The notes beneath the pieces were generated by a model. It searched no databases, was not told the origin of the DNA, and saw only the letters and a list, made by a program, of their open reading frames with translations. Positions 32,341 to 42,106 of a stretch of DNA of 64,000 nt are shown here, piece after piece (the first letter of the stretch is position 1; every line of letters starts with the position of its first letter). Where the stretch lies: contig NC_018211.1 in NCBI RefSeq assembly GCF_000219625.1, positions 186,001 to 250,000 of the forward strand, given 5' to 3'. Position numbers and translations under genes: made by a program. Origin of the DNA: Zymoseptoria tritici IPO323 (taxonomy: Eukaryota > Ascomycota > Dothideomycetes > Mycosphaerellales > Mycosphaerellaceae).

Positions 32341-33460
32341 TTACCTTTATAAGCAGCTCGTTATAACTAATATAGGATTCTAGCTCCCCCTTAAGCTCTT
32401 GCTCCTATTCTATAAGGCGCTTAACTTTATTATTAGTAGTCTAGAGCTTCTTAACTAGATCCTACTTCTCTTATATAGGCTACTCGTTAGTAGCTTTCTA
32501 AGCTACTAGTTCTAAGGTATACTTATCTCTACTAGTAACCTTAATATACGCGTTATCCTATACAGATCTGCTTTAAATCTTTTTCGTACTAGTTATTATT
32601 AGTTGTAAGAGTATTATTAGCTACCTTTGCCTTACGTAGCTCCTTTTTTACCTTATCTAGCTCTTCGCGTACATTGTCTAGTACCTACTCCTAAAGTAGA
32701 GCGAGAGCGTTATTAACCTCCTCTATAGACTTTACTTTTAGAGTAGGCGCTTTAGCGAGCCTCTCGTCCTTTATATAAATTAATAGTACTAATAGCCGTG
32801 CTTTCCTCCCTTAGTATTTCTCGGCCTCTTAGAGTATATAAGAGATGTCGACTCGATTGTAATTAGAGACCTCGTCTTTATATTACTCTACTACGGATTT
32901 AGACATAAAGTGCTAGATTATAAGTGCCTTAGTATTCCGCCGGACGAAGGCTACTTTAATCGAGGTCTGTTACTTAGGTAGCATAGTAGATAGAGTTATA
33001 GTAGAAGTAGGTATCTCGAAGGCTCTATAGTAATAAAGGTTCGGTAATAGAGGAGGTAAAGGAGATTCGCGTAGCTTAATCGTACGCCGTATTATATATA
33101 GTAGTAGTCGTATATACGTAGTATACTAGATACGAAGGTTACAGCATAGACGCGGCGCTTAATGTAGTTAGTAGGTAGTAGAAAATATAAAGGTAAGCTA
33201 ACTATGTAGGGTAGCTAGTCTACAACTCTACCTATAGGACGCGAAGGTAGCCTAGGTAGTAAAGGTAGCTTACGCGGCTTAATCTCGTCCTTAATAGGAT
33301 AGTAAAGAATAGCAAGGTAGAGAGGGGAAAGTAAGTAGCTCGAATTTGTCGGACAGGCTAGTAGTAAAGTATACTAGTAGATAGTTGCTAGTATTATTTA
33401 CCGAGGGCTAAAGGAACGAGCGACTTATAAATTAATAGCAATAGAGGATTACGGCATATA
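32341..33460. other. Heavily RIP-mutated relic, family not recognised
   Basis: Very high TpA with almost no CpA/TpG, yet CpG persists, as expected for RIP without general AT drift. No frame is open. It may be a dead transposon; I cannot assign it. Confidence 0.45.
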
Positions 33461-33464
33461 AAGA

Positions 33465-33740
33465 TAAAAAATATAAAACTTTTATTAGATTTTAAGAATC
33501 TTTAAAGGATAAAGATTCTAGATTTATATTAAAAGTCTTAGATATTTAAGACATTACGTTAATAACAATATATAATGTATTTTAACCTAAAGCTAGGAAG
33601 TTATAAGACTTTTACTAGATCTCTAGAATCTTCTAGCGCTAAAGATTCTAGATCTTATATTAAAGTCTTAATAAGTTAAGGTATTATCTCTATAACTCTA
33701 GATAATATATTTAAGCTAAAGGCTTAATCTAAGATAAGAG
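33465..33740 (-). repeat. Two inverted units of the ~131-bp satellite
   Basis: The sequence AAGATTCTAGAT...AAAGTCTTAG...ACGTTAATAAC, and a second copy about 131 bp later, read as the reverse complement of the satellite unit (GTTATTAACGT... GGATCTT...). The match is degenerate but the order of blocks and the period agree. Confidence 0.65.
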
Positions 33741-34345
33741 TAGAAAGATATTTAGGTGTAATCCTTATGTTTACTCTATATTCGCAACGCTAATGTACCC
33801 CTTATTTTCGGTATATATATATTCGCAGTCGCAAGTGTAATCCTATGTTTGCCGCATATTTGCGACGATGTTTGCAGTTACGAAGGCAATGCTTATGTTC
33901 GCCTTATGTTCGCTTTTGCGAATGTAATCTTTATGTTCGCGGTTAGGAATATAATTAAAACATGCGCGGCATATTCGCAATGCGAAGGTTATGCTTATAT
34001 TCCTCCTTACGAACATCTCTCTAATATTCGCCTTATATAAACCGAGTATATTTTAAACATCTATAGCGTCTGCCTCGTAAGTAGGCTATTAATTGTAGAC
34101 AAAGATTAGCGCGTAATCTGTCTAATATACTACGACCCTGTATAGTAGATGTTGCCCTTATATTAGCCTCAAATAACCTATGTCTTAGTATTAGCGAATA
34201 TAGCTATTATGTTCGCTATATATAATGCGAATATTCGCCTTATATTCGCCTTATATTCGTGTCTACTGCAGATATTTAACGCATATAAGGCGAGCGTAAG
34301 GCGAATGTTAGGTAAATGTATAGCGAATATAAGGCAAATAGACAG
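33741..34345. repeat. Degenerate minisatellite built on TTCGC/GCGAA palindromes
   Basis: Short TATTCGC, CGCCTTAT, TGCGAA and GCGAAGG blocks recur about every 20-60 bp. Between about 34228 and 34335 a run of TATTCGCCTTATATTCG is followed, across a short loop, by the inverted form (GCGAATATAAGGC), so this end could form a hairpin. Confidence 0.6.
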
Positions 34346-35459
34346 CGAAGCAAATATGTAACGATAGTATTACAATAGTATTACGATAGTCTGCGACACT
34401 CTGCGACAGCGTACGACAGTTCAGACGGTACGGTATAGGTTTACTTCTGTCTAGCCGTAGTAGCAACTAGTCTAGCGTGTCTAGCGAAGCTCGTTCTGGA
34501 CTAGTGTGGCCTCGGCATAGATCTGTAGCGGCAGTAACCGACAACAGTTTTTAAGCGTGCGAGAAGACGACCCTTACATACTCTAGTAGTAGCGAGAGTA
34601 AGGCGTCTAAGACAATTTTGCTACAGTACAAGGGTATCGATAGAGCGCAGCCGCCCTATAGACTCGTCTTGTTAGTGTTTGCCTTCGTGGTGCCGTGGAT
34701 AATATCCTAGGCGCATAATGTAGTTAAGGTAGGCGGTACTGTTACTAAAGCATAATGCTCCTAGGAAGCGGCAGTGTATTTAGAGTCGGCGGATCTCTTA
34801 GATAAATATCGAGGGTAGGCAGAGGAGATCTTATTGCTAAGCCGTCCAGGGAAACGTAGTCTTAGTGTGCGGTAGTTATAAGTAGTGCTAGTTGTGCTAG
34901 GTCGGCGGACACGGGTTAACAGGCGGAAGAGGGCAATAACAAGGAATAATACTTCGAGGGAAGACATTAGAGTAATTAGATAGCGAAGGGCGGAGGACTA
35001 AGATGGAGCCGCGGGGAGTGCAGGGGTTGCGTGCCCCTTGTAGTCGATCCACGACTACATCGGTAGCCTGCTGTATGAGAGAAGTACTACAACACAACGC
35101 TTTTGATTTTGGCTCTCCTAAGGATCAGCCTAAAGAGGTCGGAAACTGTAACGCTTCTATACGCATGCTCCTCCTCCACTCCAACGCCGAAATCTGCCCG
35201 TTAGCAAAAAGCAAGTTATTGTGAAAAAGTTCAAGAAATAGCCAAGGGGGTAAAAGAGGTAGAAATCGTTTAATTGCTTGCTATCGATTCTACGGACGTT
35301 TCTAACCCTTATATGCCCTCTTACTAGCTATCCAGAAGCTTCTGTATACGCGTATGCGTCAATTAGACGCGTAATCTATAACGTAGGACGCGTAATCGAT
35401 AACGTAATTGTCAAAACTAGTAGAGAGATAAAGAAACAATTCGAAGAAGAAGAGTTTCC
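34346..35459. other. Mixed-composition relic DNA
   Basis: Moderate GC with short broken frames (34897-35097 minus, 35003-35224 plus). A stretch near 34360-34420 repeats GCGACA(C/G). Likely degraded repeat sequence; no domain recognised. Confidence 0.4.
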
Positions 35460-35690
35460 AGAATTTTCGACCAACGCCGGTACGATTCTGAGCTAGTCCC
35501 GATTAGGACGAGCTAGACAGGAGCTAGTCATAATCGGGTAGCCGCTAGTCCGAATCGGGTAAGGTGCGCCTAGAATCTTCGACCAACGCCGGTACGATTC
35601 CGCGCTAGTCCCAATCGGGTAAAAGATCGTCGACCAACGCCGGCTCAGAAATCCACTAGTCCGAAAATGGCACCAACGCCCAACGCCTTC
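35460..35690. repeat. Three spaced copies of a CGACCAACGCCGG repeat
   Basis: TCGACCAACGCCGGTACGAT or a variant occurs at about 35468, 35579 and 35630. The first two are followed by (C/A)GCTAGTCCC(G/A)AT(T/C)(A/G)GG. Short CTAGTCC(G/C)(A/G)ATCGGG echoes lie between copies. It marks the right edge of the AT-rich compartment. Confidence 0.65.
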
Positions 35691-35728
35691 CGGAATTTAG
35701 CTTATTTTCAACAGTCATCGCTCTAAGC

Positions 35729-37069
35729 CTAGCGATCAAGCTCCATTTCATCCTCATTCTCATCCGTCGCCTCGTTATTACCCACTCCCGTCAACGCCTT
35801 CAACAGGTCCCAATCGTCAATGCTAGCTTCCTCGAACTGCTCCAAGCGCGCCGCGATATCCGACTGATCAGTTTCATCCTCGCTATCCATAACAACTTCA
35901 TCCTCCACATTCGCCTCGATTTCCTCCTCTGCTGCTATGTCCGCTGCTTCAGCCACCCTGTTGGCACGGGCAAAGCGTGTGGCTTCAGCCCTGGCGGTCT
36001 GCCGTGCGTCTTCGGTCTTGTCGAGGTCTGTGAACTTTTCGGGAAGATTCGAATCGCTCTCCATATCGTGCAATGCGTCTGGCTCGGGCGTTCCCCAAAA
36101 CCACTTCTCTAGCTCTTCCAAGAGCTCGGGGTCGGGAATCGGTACGGTAACTCCGCCTGCAGAGACGTTCCGCGCTGCAGCGAGTGCATCTTTGACGGAC
36201 TGCGGCAATGCAATTTCCGTGCGCTGGGTCGGTGTCGAAGACAGCATAGGAGGCGACGTCGGCTTTGGTGCGGATGCCTGATCGAGAGAGGGGCGTAGGT
36301 CTGAATGAGGTGCGAGTTTGTGCACGGAATGTGGGATGTGCGGACTGTCGGACTTGGAGATGCTTGCAGAATGCGCAACGCTTGCTTGCGCTTCGGGAGT
36401 GGAAATGACATGTGGGAATGGCGCTGTGTAAAGCGTGGACTCTTGAGCAGGCGGAGAGGTGAGAACGGCCGGCGTGGGTGAAGGTTGTTCCGCAGGGGTC
36501 AAGTTCTGAAGTAGCGGACTGAAGACGACACCATTTTCCCCGACCGCGATATATCCATTGTTAAAGGGAACGGTCGTAGGGACCTTCTCCAGTGGGTCTC
36601 CGCTCATTTGGTTGATCTTGATCTTGACGACAACTTCAACTCTCGAGGCATTCTTGTGTTCCGCAAAGAAATTCACCACTTCCGATCTGGGAATCTCGGC
36701 CAGATCGCGGTTGAAGATTTCCTTGCTCGTGTTCTCCTTATCCTCGGTAATGGCGACGAGGGAGATGGAGCGAATGGACAACATGTAGGCATCAACATGA
36801 AGCAGGATTCGAAGAGAGTTGCGCCACTCCTTGAGGTGTGGTGTTGAGAGAATCGGATGATTGACAGGGGATCCGTTCTCCGGAAAGTCCGGAAGCTGAA
36901 CGCCCGATTCAGCACAGCCCTTCAGACACGCACTCGGTCCATCGAGCATCTCGACCACCAGACAGCAATCAACCGGTGGGAGTTGCGGGCTACGAAAGTA
37001 TTGTTTCCCGAATGCTGCGGCCATCTGTGCTCCCCGGCCGAGCACTTTTGCACCGTTCTGGGCCGGCAT
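35729..37069 (-). CDS. Unrecognised 446-residue protein with acidic C-terminus
   Basis: Single exon. The frame is open upstream to 37312, but only through non-ATG codons; the ATG at 37069 is the first and has A at -3. Residues 1-200 look folded (QLPPVDCCLVVEMLDGPS, then EWRNSLRILLHVDAYMLSI and RVEVVVKIKINQMSG). The middle is Pro/Ser/Thr-rich linker. The C-terminal third is charged, with LEELEKWFWGTPEPDA, a helical RAEATRFARANRVAEAADIA block and an acidic tail (DENEDEMELDR). Its 5' leader holds one copy of the 18-bp motif found before the gene at 22415. It is the first intact gene right of the AT-rich compartment. Confidence 0.72.
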   Translation of the reverse strand: MPAQNGAKVLGRGAQMAAAFGKQYFRSPQLPPVDCCLVVEMLDGPSACLKGCAESGVQLPDFPENGSPVNHPILSTPHLKEWRNSLRILLHVDAYMLSIRSISLVAITEDKENTSKEIFNRDLAEIPRSEVVNFFAEHKNASRVEVVVKIKINQMSGDPLEKVPTTVPFNNGYIAVGENGVVFSPLLQNLTPAEQPSPTPAVLTSPPAQESTLYTAPFPHVISTPEAQASVAHSASISKSDSPHIPHSVHKLAPHSDLRPSLDQASAPKPTSPPMLSSTPTQRTEIALPQSVKDALAAARNVSAGGVTVPIPDPELLEELEKWFWGTPEPDALHDMESDSNLPEKFTDLDKTEDARQTARAEATRFARANRVAEAADIAAEEEIEANVEDEVVMDSEDETDQSDIAARLEQFEEASIDDWDLLKALTGVGNNEATDENEDEMELDR

Positions 37070-37267
37070 CGTGCGGGAACTTGTGTAGCTGGCTTTCGAT
37101 GGCCGGCTCTGTCTGCACTGCGCAATCGTTAACTGGACGGAATTGAGTATCCGTAAGGGAGGAAAGTCGTAAGGGAGGAATGTTTCGCGATTAGGGCGTG
37201 GGGCCTGCGAGGAGCTGAAGACTGTTGCCGGTCTGTTGTGCGGTGTGGTCCAGAGACTGGTGGATAA

Positions 37268-37286
37268 GGGCGGATTCCTATGGACC
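37268..37286 (-). promoter_or_regulatory. Copy of the GGTCCATAGGAATCCGCC motif
   Basis: An exact match in sense orientation about 200 bp upstream of the ATG at 37069. A regulatory or leader role is inference from position and strand. Confidence 0.5.
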
Positions 37287-37581
37287 GGTTCGCGGTTTGT
37301 AGTACGAGACACGCGCGCAGGGTGGTAGGTTGTTCAAGTGTGGATGGTGCTAGATATGGTGCCGATTGCTATGGAGCGGTTGATGTTTTCCTTAGTGAGT
37401 TGGTGTTCGTCGAAGTTCGTTGTACGAGTTGACGCGGAGGTATGAAGACAAACGGCGCTAGTGGGGTGACCGCTCGGACCCTGCATTCACATGCACGTAT
37501 CCGCACATGCAACCTTCACTTCAATCTCCGCGTCGGTCTTTTAACACGTTAAGAACATTACCCAACGGCTGATTGTCAATC

Positions 37582-37600
37582 GGTCCATAGGAATCCGCCT
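37582..37600 (+). promoter_or_regulatory. Copy of the GGTCCATAGGAATCCGCC motif
   Basis: An exact match on the plus strand about 530 bp upstream of the small frame at 38111; preceded by CAAT as in the copy at 22235. Confidence 0.45.
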
Positions 37601-37898
37601 CTCCAACGCGGTTCGCGCACATCACAGCGGGTACATCCTCCTCTTCATTGGCAGCAAAGATATCGGGCTGACATCTATGGGGCCCTAGACCTCTTTCCCA
37701 ATCACAGATCGAGGGGCACCCTCATACCGACGCAATGGCCAAGCCCTCCCGGATCGAGCAGCCCGAAGTATTGCTGCTTTAAGAGCGATGTGCCCGGCAG
37801 GATATGGACTTTCAATCTTTCTCTACATCTGTAGCGGCGACATACCCGAACACAAAGCGTACCTCGAACAACGAGTGCTGCGCGGCGAGCGATATCTG

Positions 37899-38242
37899 AA
37901 AAGGCCCTTGTCTGTATTACTTTTCGAAAGAAGACGCTATGCGGGTTATTAGTTCTCGTTGCGAAAAGAGACTACGAATCTATAGGGAAAGTAGGCATCC
38001 TTACCTACGCTAAGCTGTCCCGCATTAGCGCCGACATCGCTAAAGATTAGAAGTTGTAGACACGCTTTCTAAAAAGGTCCTTATTAGTATCCCTTTCGAA
38101 AGAAGACGCTATGCGGGACATGGATGTCGTTACAAAAAGAGACTACGAATCTATAGGGAAAGCAGGCATCCTCACCTACGCTAAGCTGTCCCGCATCAGC
38201 GCCGACATCGCCAAAGATCAGAAGTTGAAGACACGCATCCAG
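37899..38242. repeat. 172-bp tandem duplication, left copy RIP-mutated
   Basis: Copy 1 is 37899-38070 and copy 2 is 38071-38242. In the conserved core, five of the clear differences are CA in copy 2 and TA in copy 1 (for example ATCAGCG against ATTAGCG, GATCAG against GATTAG). Copy 1 has stops in the frame that is open in copy 2. Confidence 0.78.
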
Positions 38243-38431
38243 GATATCGACGTCATCGCAGAGGGAGCCCACAATATCATAACTCCAGCTCACCACGATG
38301 CAATGCAAAATGCTGACATCCTCGCATGTGCCCAGCCGTATCGCATCGGCGTTGACTTGCGGAGAGCTGGGGCATCGATGCGTTCCTTTATGCGACTACC
38401 CATCCAGAAAAATTGCGGGAGGATGCGATGA
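38111..38431 (+). CDS. Possible small or partial coding region, unrecognised
   Basis: A 106-codon frame starting MRDMDVVTKRDYESIGKAG. The first 44 codons lie in the right copy of the 172-bp duplication. Overlapping the end in a second frame, about 38360-38470 reads ESWGIDAFLYATTHPEK, followed by a charged tract and a GTGAGT donor, which looks more like real exon text than the first frame does. This may be the remnant of a spliced gene whose 5' part was damaged. Function is unknown. Confidence 0.25.
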   Translation: MRDMDVVTKRDYESIGKAGILTYAKLSRISADIAKDQKLKTRIQDIDVIAEGAHNIITPAHHDAMQNADILACAQPYRIGVDLRRAGASMRSFMRLPIQKNCGRMR

Positions 38432-38470
38432 AGCAGGACGTCGATATTGAGCCTGTGCCCATGACGGTGG

Positions 38471-39073
38471 AGAAGGTGAGTCTGGTGAGCTCACGGAGGG
38501 TCTTCGATCTCCCGCAAACATTAAGCACTTACTTCGTTGGCGAATAGGCCGAGCCGCACAATAAGCAAAAGCAAAGAGCCGATTGAGACAAGTCCGTCTT
38601 TTTAAGCAACGCTTCAGGAGTCTGTCGACTGGGTGTAACACCAGACCGACTCCATCGGAAAGGAGGCTCTTTGGAAGCGCGTGGGGCAAATGAAAGTCTT
38701 TAAGCAACCGGTCTATGCGACAGAGACGATAGGTGAATTGGCAATCGAGTGTTGTCGACCCAATGCTCAAAAGTGCGATGTTCCGCTCGCCATACGACCA
38801 TCTGATCCAGTGTCAGGTGATGAAGGTTCACCTTCTGCCTGTTCCTGCTCTCGGCCTACACACTCGCTTTGCTGTTCGACGAGGATGGACCGCAGAATCA
38901 TAATGCATCGCGAACACCCGACCGCAGAGTGAGTTGTGTAATATAACGTCATTCGCTGTATTGCGCCACGCCCAAGCTCCGAAATAGGGGTAAAGTGATC
39001 CCTGAGGGTCGACCGGGTCACATACTAATCTATGTCCACACAGACCGTGAATTTCGCTCTCGTCAATTAACAA
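38471..39073. other. Intergenic region, nothing recognised
   Basis: Short frames on both strands (38396-38770 minus, 38681-38932 plus) show no domain. No repeat is seen. Confidence 0.4.
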
Positions 39074-39502
39074 TCAGCATCGCCCAGGTCCAGCCGTGCG
39101 ACCGAAGTCAAACAATGGTCCTGGCATGCCACTCATCCCACCAGCACCGCGGTGACCGCCTCGACTGCCGCGGGCACTCGGACCTCCACGGCCATTTTGA
39201 CCTCCACGTCCACCTTGTCCGGCTCCCGCTTCCCTCACTTCCCCTACAACCTCTCCATCCTGCACTCTCGCATGAAGTCCGTACAAAGCTAGAAGCCGCT
39301 CGCAAAACCGATCCCATTCGTGATGCAATATAGCGATCTGCATTCGTGCTCTCTCGCTCTGAGGATTTGCATCCTGGTCCCGGTAGACCTGTTCTAAGAG
39401 TTCACTCAGACGGGAGCCGTAGTCCTGCAGCTCCTGGGCTTCTTCATCGCTGTAGCTAGCAGGGACGATATCGTTGGTTCTATTTCGTAGGGCATCTACC
39501 AT
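39074..39502 (-). CDS. Small protein with Gly/Arg-rich tail, possibly a diverged member of the local family
   Basis: 142 residues from an ATG at 39502. The N-terminal ~85 residues are helical and charged (EEAQELQDYGSRLSELLEQV, then HHEWDRFCERLLALYGLH). The C-terminal 55 residues are RGG-like (GGRGGQNGRGGPSARGSRGG), a composition often linked to RNA binding. The WDRFCERLLALYG helix weakly resembles the last helix of the two clear family members at 40117 and 41384. A GGATATATATAGC element lies near 39745. No known family. Confidence 0.55.
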   Translation of the reverse strand: MVDALRNRTNDIVPASYSDEEAQELQDYGSRLSELLEQVYRDQDANPQSERARMQIAILHHEWDRFCERLLALYGLHARVQDGEVVGEVREAGAGQGGRGGQNGRGGPSARGSRGGHRGAGGMSGMPGPLFDFGRTAGPGRC

Positions 39503-40116
39503 TGTAGGTTGACCTCAAGTGTTGGATGATCGCCCAGTTTGTCCGCCGGAGCGAGCGCCGCCGCGATTGTTGGAGCGGCTTGTCCCACGACTGTTGTTGG
39601 ATGGGAACATGTTTGAGAATGGTTTTTGACCGTTGAATTAAGTTGCTCGATCGTGAGGATTCTTCGAAGGCTGTGAGGATGCTTTGTTGGCTTGGGTGAA
39701 GAAGGTAAGGGAAAGGAGTTAAGCCTCCGCGGTTGCATCGAGGATATATATAGCAGCCGGAATCTGGCAACACCAGTGAAGGCTGCGGTAAGCTCGCACG
39801 TTCTTGCGGTGACAAATGATGGCGTACAGCATTTCGTTTCGGTGAATAGTGTGATCTCAGGGGTGATCGGTGGTAGCTCAACTTGAAGCAAACCTCCGCC
39901 GTCATTCAGGTCAGCTCTTGAAGAGAGCGTCTGAGTAGCAGACTTTCGATCTAGCATACCTATCGATCCAGTGTGCCTGTTGAACGGACCTTAGCGTATG
40001 CAGAATGGAATCCATCATCTTGAGGACTTTTATAGCGAATAAATAACGAACCTTTGACATTTCGACCGCACCATCAGAACGCTTTACATAACCACATCTC
40101 CCGCCTCGCCTTCCAC
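39503..40116. other. Upstream region of the 39502 gene
   Basis: Two overlapping minus-strand frames (39480-39905 and 39496-39957) exist, but their translations look like leader sequence. TATA-like text occurs at about 39745-39757 and 40028-40042. Confidence 0.4.
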
Positions 40117-40707
40117 TCACCAGTCCCTCAATCCATCCCTTCCTCCCACAGGTCCCATGTGATCTAGCAACATGCCAGTGAAATTCTCCAACTCGACCCT
40201 CAGAAGCGCACACCAGCCCATGACAGCCATGTACGTAGCCCGTCTCCAATCTCCGCAATCGCCGAGTCGCTGCTCGAAATCCACTAGACGCTGAACAGAG
40301 TCCTCAAGCGGCTGGAGAGACCGCAGAAAGTGGGCAACTTCTGTATCCCGCGCATCAGAGTTCTGGGCAGGAGAGGGAGAAGGATCTCTGAAGCCGTTGA
40401 TGGGCACAACCTCCTGGACGGGGTCCATCCCATAGAGGCCGGGCAGATGAGGCAGGTGAGTGTCCAACCTTTCAGTCAAGTCTTCGACCAAAATTTGCAG
40501 CTCTGCACTACAGGTCACAAGCCAGGTATTCGTGGGGTAGCCGAAGGGCAGCTTATGAACACGAGATCGCTCGTCGAGGTCGATAAGTCGTCGAAGATGG
40601 TAACGTAGGAGCGGGAGGCATCGGATGAGGAGTGTGGCTGCGTCGATACGCTGGTTCTGAATTCTAGCAACGGCCAGGTCTTGTCGGAATTGAGTGCCGC
40701 CGCACAT
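40117..40707 (-). CDS. Member of an undescribed local protein family (LLDHMGPVGGRDG type)
   Basis: 196 residues from the ATG at 40707 (MCGGTQFRQD). Shared blocks with the gene at 41384-42106: LLRYHLRRLIDLDERSR (against LKLHLRRLIDLDDRYR), a W-x-V...L segment, LQPLEDSVQRLVDFEQRL, and the terminal LLDHMGPVGGRDGLRDW just before the stop. There is no signal peptide or membrane segment. The helical, Arg/Leu-rich layout suggests a small soluble helical bundle, which is inference. I know no described family with this ending. Confidence 0.75.
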   Translation of the reverse strand: MCGGTQFRQDLAVARIQNQRIDAATLLIRCLPLLRYHLRRLIDLDERSRVHKLPFGYPTNTWLVTCSAELQILVEDLTERLDTHLPHLPGLYGMDPVQEVVPINGFRDPSPSPAQNSDARDTEVAHFLRSLQPLEDSVQRLVDFEQRLGDCGDWRRATYMAVMGWCALLRVELENFTGMLLDHMGPVGGRDGLRDW

Positions 40708-41383
40708 ATTGGTGTTGTTGAGATGCTTTGTTTGGGAGACTTGACAGAATTTTTTAATGTTAAGTATGCGTTGAAGGCTCTAATATGTTCACTTGGTCTG
40801 AGCCGGGTAGGAAGGGTTGTTGAAGAAGAATACATACAGTATCAGATTCATAAGTATATTAGGGGTCGGAACATCGACAGTGAATACTGCGGAGCGCTCA
40901 CCCGACTTCAGTGAGTGTGGCTTGATCACGTATTGTATAGTACTTCGATCGTCTGTTGATCAGGACATACGTTGTAGCAAACAATCGCACCAGATTCCTC
41001 GCAAAGATCTATTTAATTAAAGCGGCAGTCAACCATCAACAGGCCATGCTTGCTAGGGACAGCAGACATTACGTTGGTCGACAAGGTGCTTACAAGACTT
41101 GTTCATTACTGTCATAGTCCCGCAGTTCAGGGGCAACAGATTGCTTATAAACCAACAACCTCAAACTATCTGGCGATCGTTATCAGACCCTTCTACCATA
41201 CCTTTCTGAACCCGTCTGGAACCAAGAGAGCACGTAGTACAGACGAGAAAGTCAAGATCGTACAATACATTATTACCCGCTATGAAACTCACACAATAGC
41301 AATCATAAGGTAAACTCGTCTCCCGCCTCGACTACATAACGCAAACGCTCCGCGGACTCATGATGCCCTCCACCACTCTCCAC
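40708..41383. other. Intergenic region between two family members
   Basis: A moderately AT-rich spacer. Short plus-strand frames (40817-41020, 41050-41313) lack domain content. Pyrimidine-rich 3' flanks of the neighbouring genes (CTCCCGCCTCG near 40100 and 41320) resemble each other. Confidence 0.4.
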
Positions 41384-42106
41384 CTACCACTCCCTCTGCC
41401 CATCCCTCCCGCCAACCGGTCCCATATGATCCAACAATCTCACAGTCAATCCCTCAAGCTGTCTCTGCAACTGACTCAAGACGACAGTGGTCCACGGCGC
41501 GCTCTCCACTTGCTCAAGCCCAACGAGTCGGTCAGGCTGAACTTCAAGCCGCTCGATGGCCCTGATCAGGGTCGTGAGCTCCGACTCTCGCGGGTAGAAA
41601 GTAAAGTGGTCGACTTCATTGTCCCGCAGTGAGGATCCTATGTGCTGGTCCAATGTGGTCAACACCGATTGCACATGGTATCGAGTCTGTACGGCCCAGC
41701 CCAAGATCATCGGGTTGGACGGACCGTGCCATGGGTTTTCGATAGCGCGATATCGGTCGTCGAGGTCGATGAGGCGGCGGAGGTGGAGTTTCAGGGCCTG
41801 GCAAGATCGAAGGAGGGTGCTTGCTGCGCTTGGTTTCTCGCTTAGGTCGACCTCGCTGAGTTGAATTCGGACCTCTTCTGTGCCTTGTACGGCGGCATTG
41901 TGCTCGCTGATGTCATGCTCGACGGTTTTCTGCTCAGCGGCATCTTGCTTGGGGTTGTCCTGCTCGGTCGTGTCCTGCTTAGCCGTGTCATGCACGACAA
42001 ACTTCACATGGTCGCCGATCGCGAACTTCTGACGAGGTACGTCGGAGAAATCGTTTGGTGGAGATCGGGACCTAGGTCGGATGTTGTTGTGCTCGGAGGT
42101 GGACAT
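41384..42106 (-). CDS. Member of the undescribed local family, with an added Gln/Asp-repeat N-terminus
   Basis: 240 residues from the ATG at 42106. The first ~80 residues include a degenerate pentad repeat (KQDTTEQDNPKQDAAEQKT). The family core starts at LKLHLRRLIDLDDRYR and ends LLDHMGPVGGRDGQREW immediately before the stop, parallel to 40117-40707. Between them AIERLEVQPDRLVGLEQVE aligns with the QPLEDSVQRLVDFEQRL block. A TATATAAAC element lies at 42237-42245; its strand sense is ambiguous. Function unknown. Confidence 0.78.
   Translation of the reverse strand: MSTSEHNNIRPRSRSPPNDFSDVPRQKFAIGDHVKFVVHDTAKQDTTEQDNPKQDAAEQKTVEHDISEHNAAVQGTEEVRIQLSEVDLSEKPSAASTLLRSCQALKLHLRRLIDLDDRYRAIENPWHGPSNPMILGWAVQTRYHVQSVLTTLDQHIGSSLRDNEVDHFTFYPRESELTTLIRAIERLEVQPDRLVGLEQVESAPWTTVVLSQLQRQLEGLTVRLLDHMGPVGGRDGQREW

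Larger units (their letters stand above)
37070..37898. other. Leader and intergenic region with two copies of the 18-bp motif
   Basis: Motif copies lie at 37268-37286 (minus strand, upstream of the gene starting at 37069) and 37582-37600 (plus strand). The rest has no open frame of note. Confidence 0.5.

Noticed and set aside
37070..37312. N-terminal extension of the 446-residue gene with VHRNPPL
   Set aside because: No ATG in the extension. The motif it contains is better explained as a leader DNA motif shared with the region at 22.1-22.4 kb.
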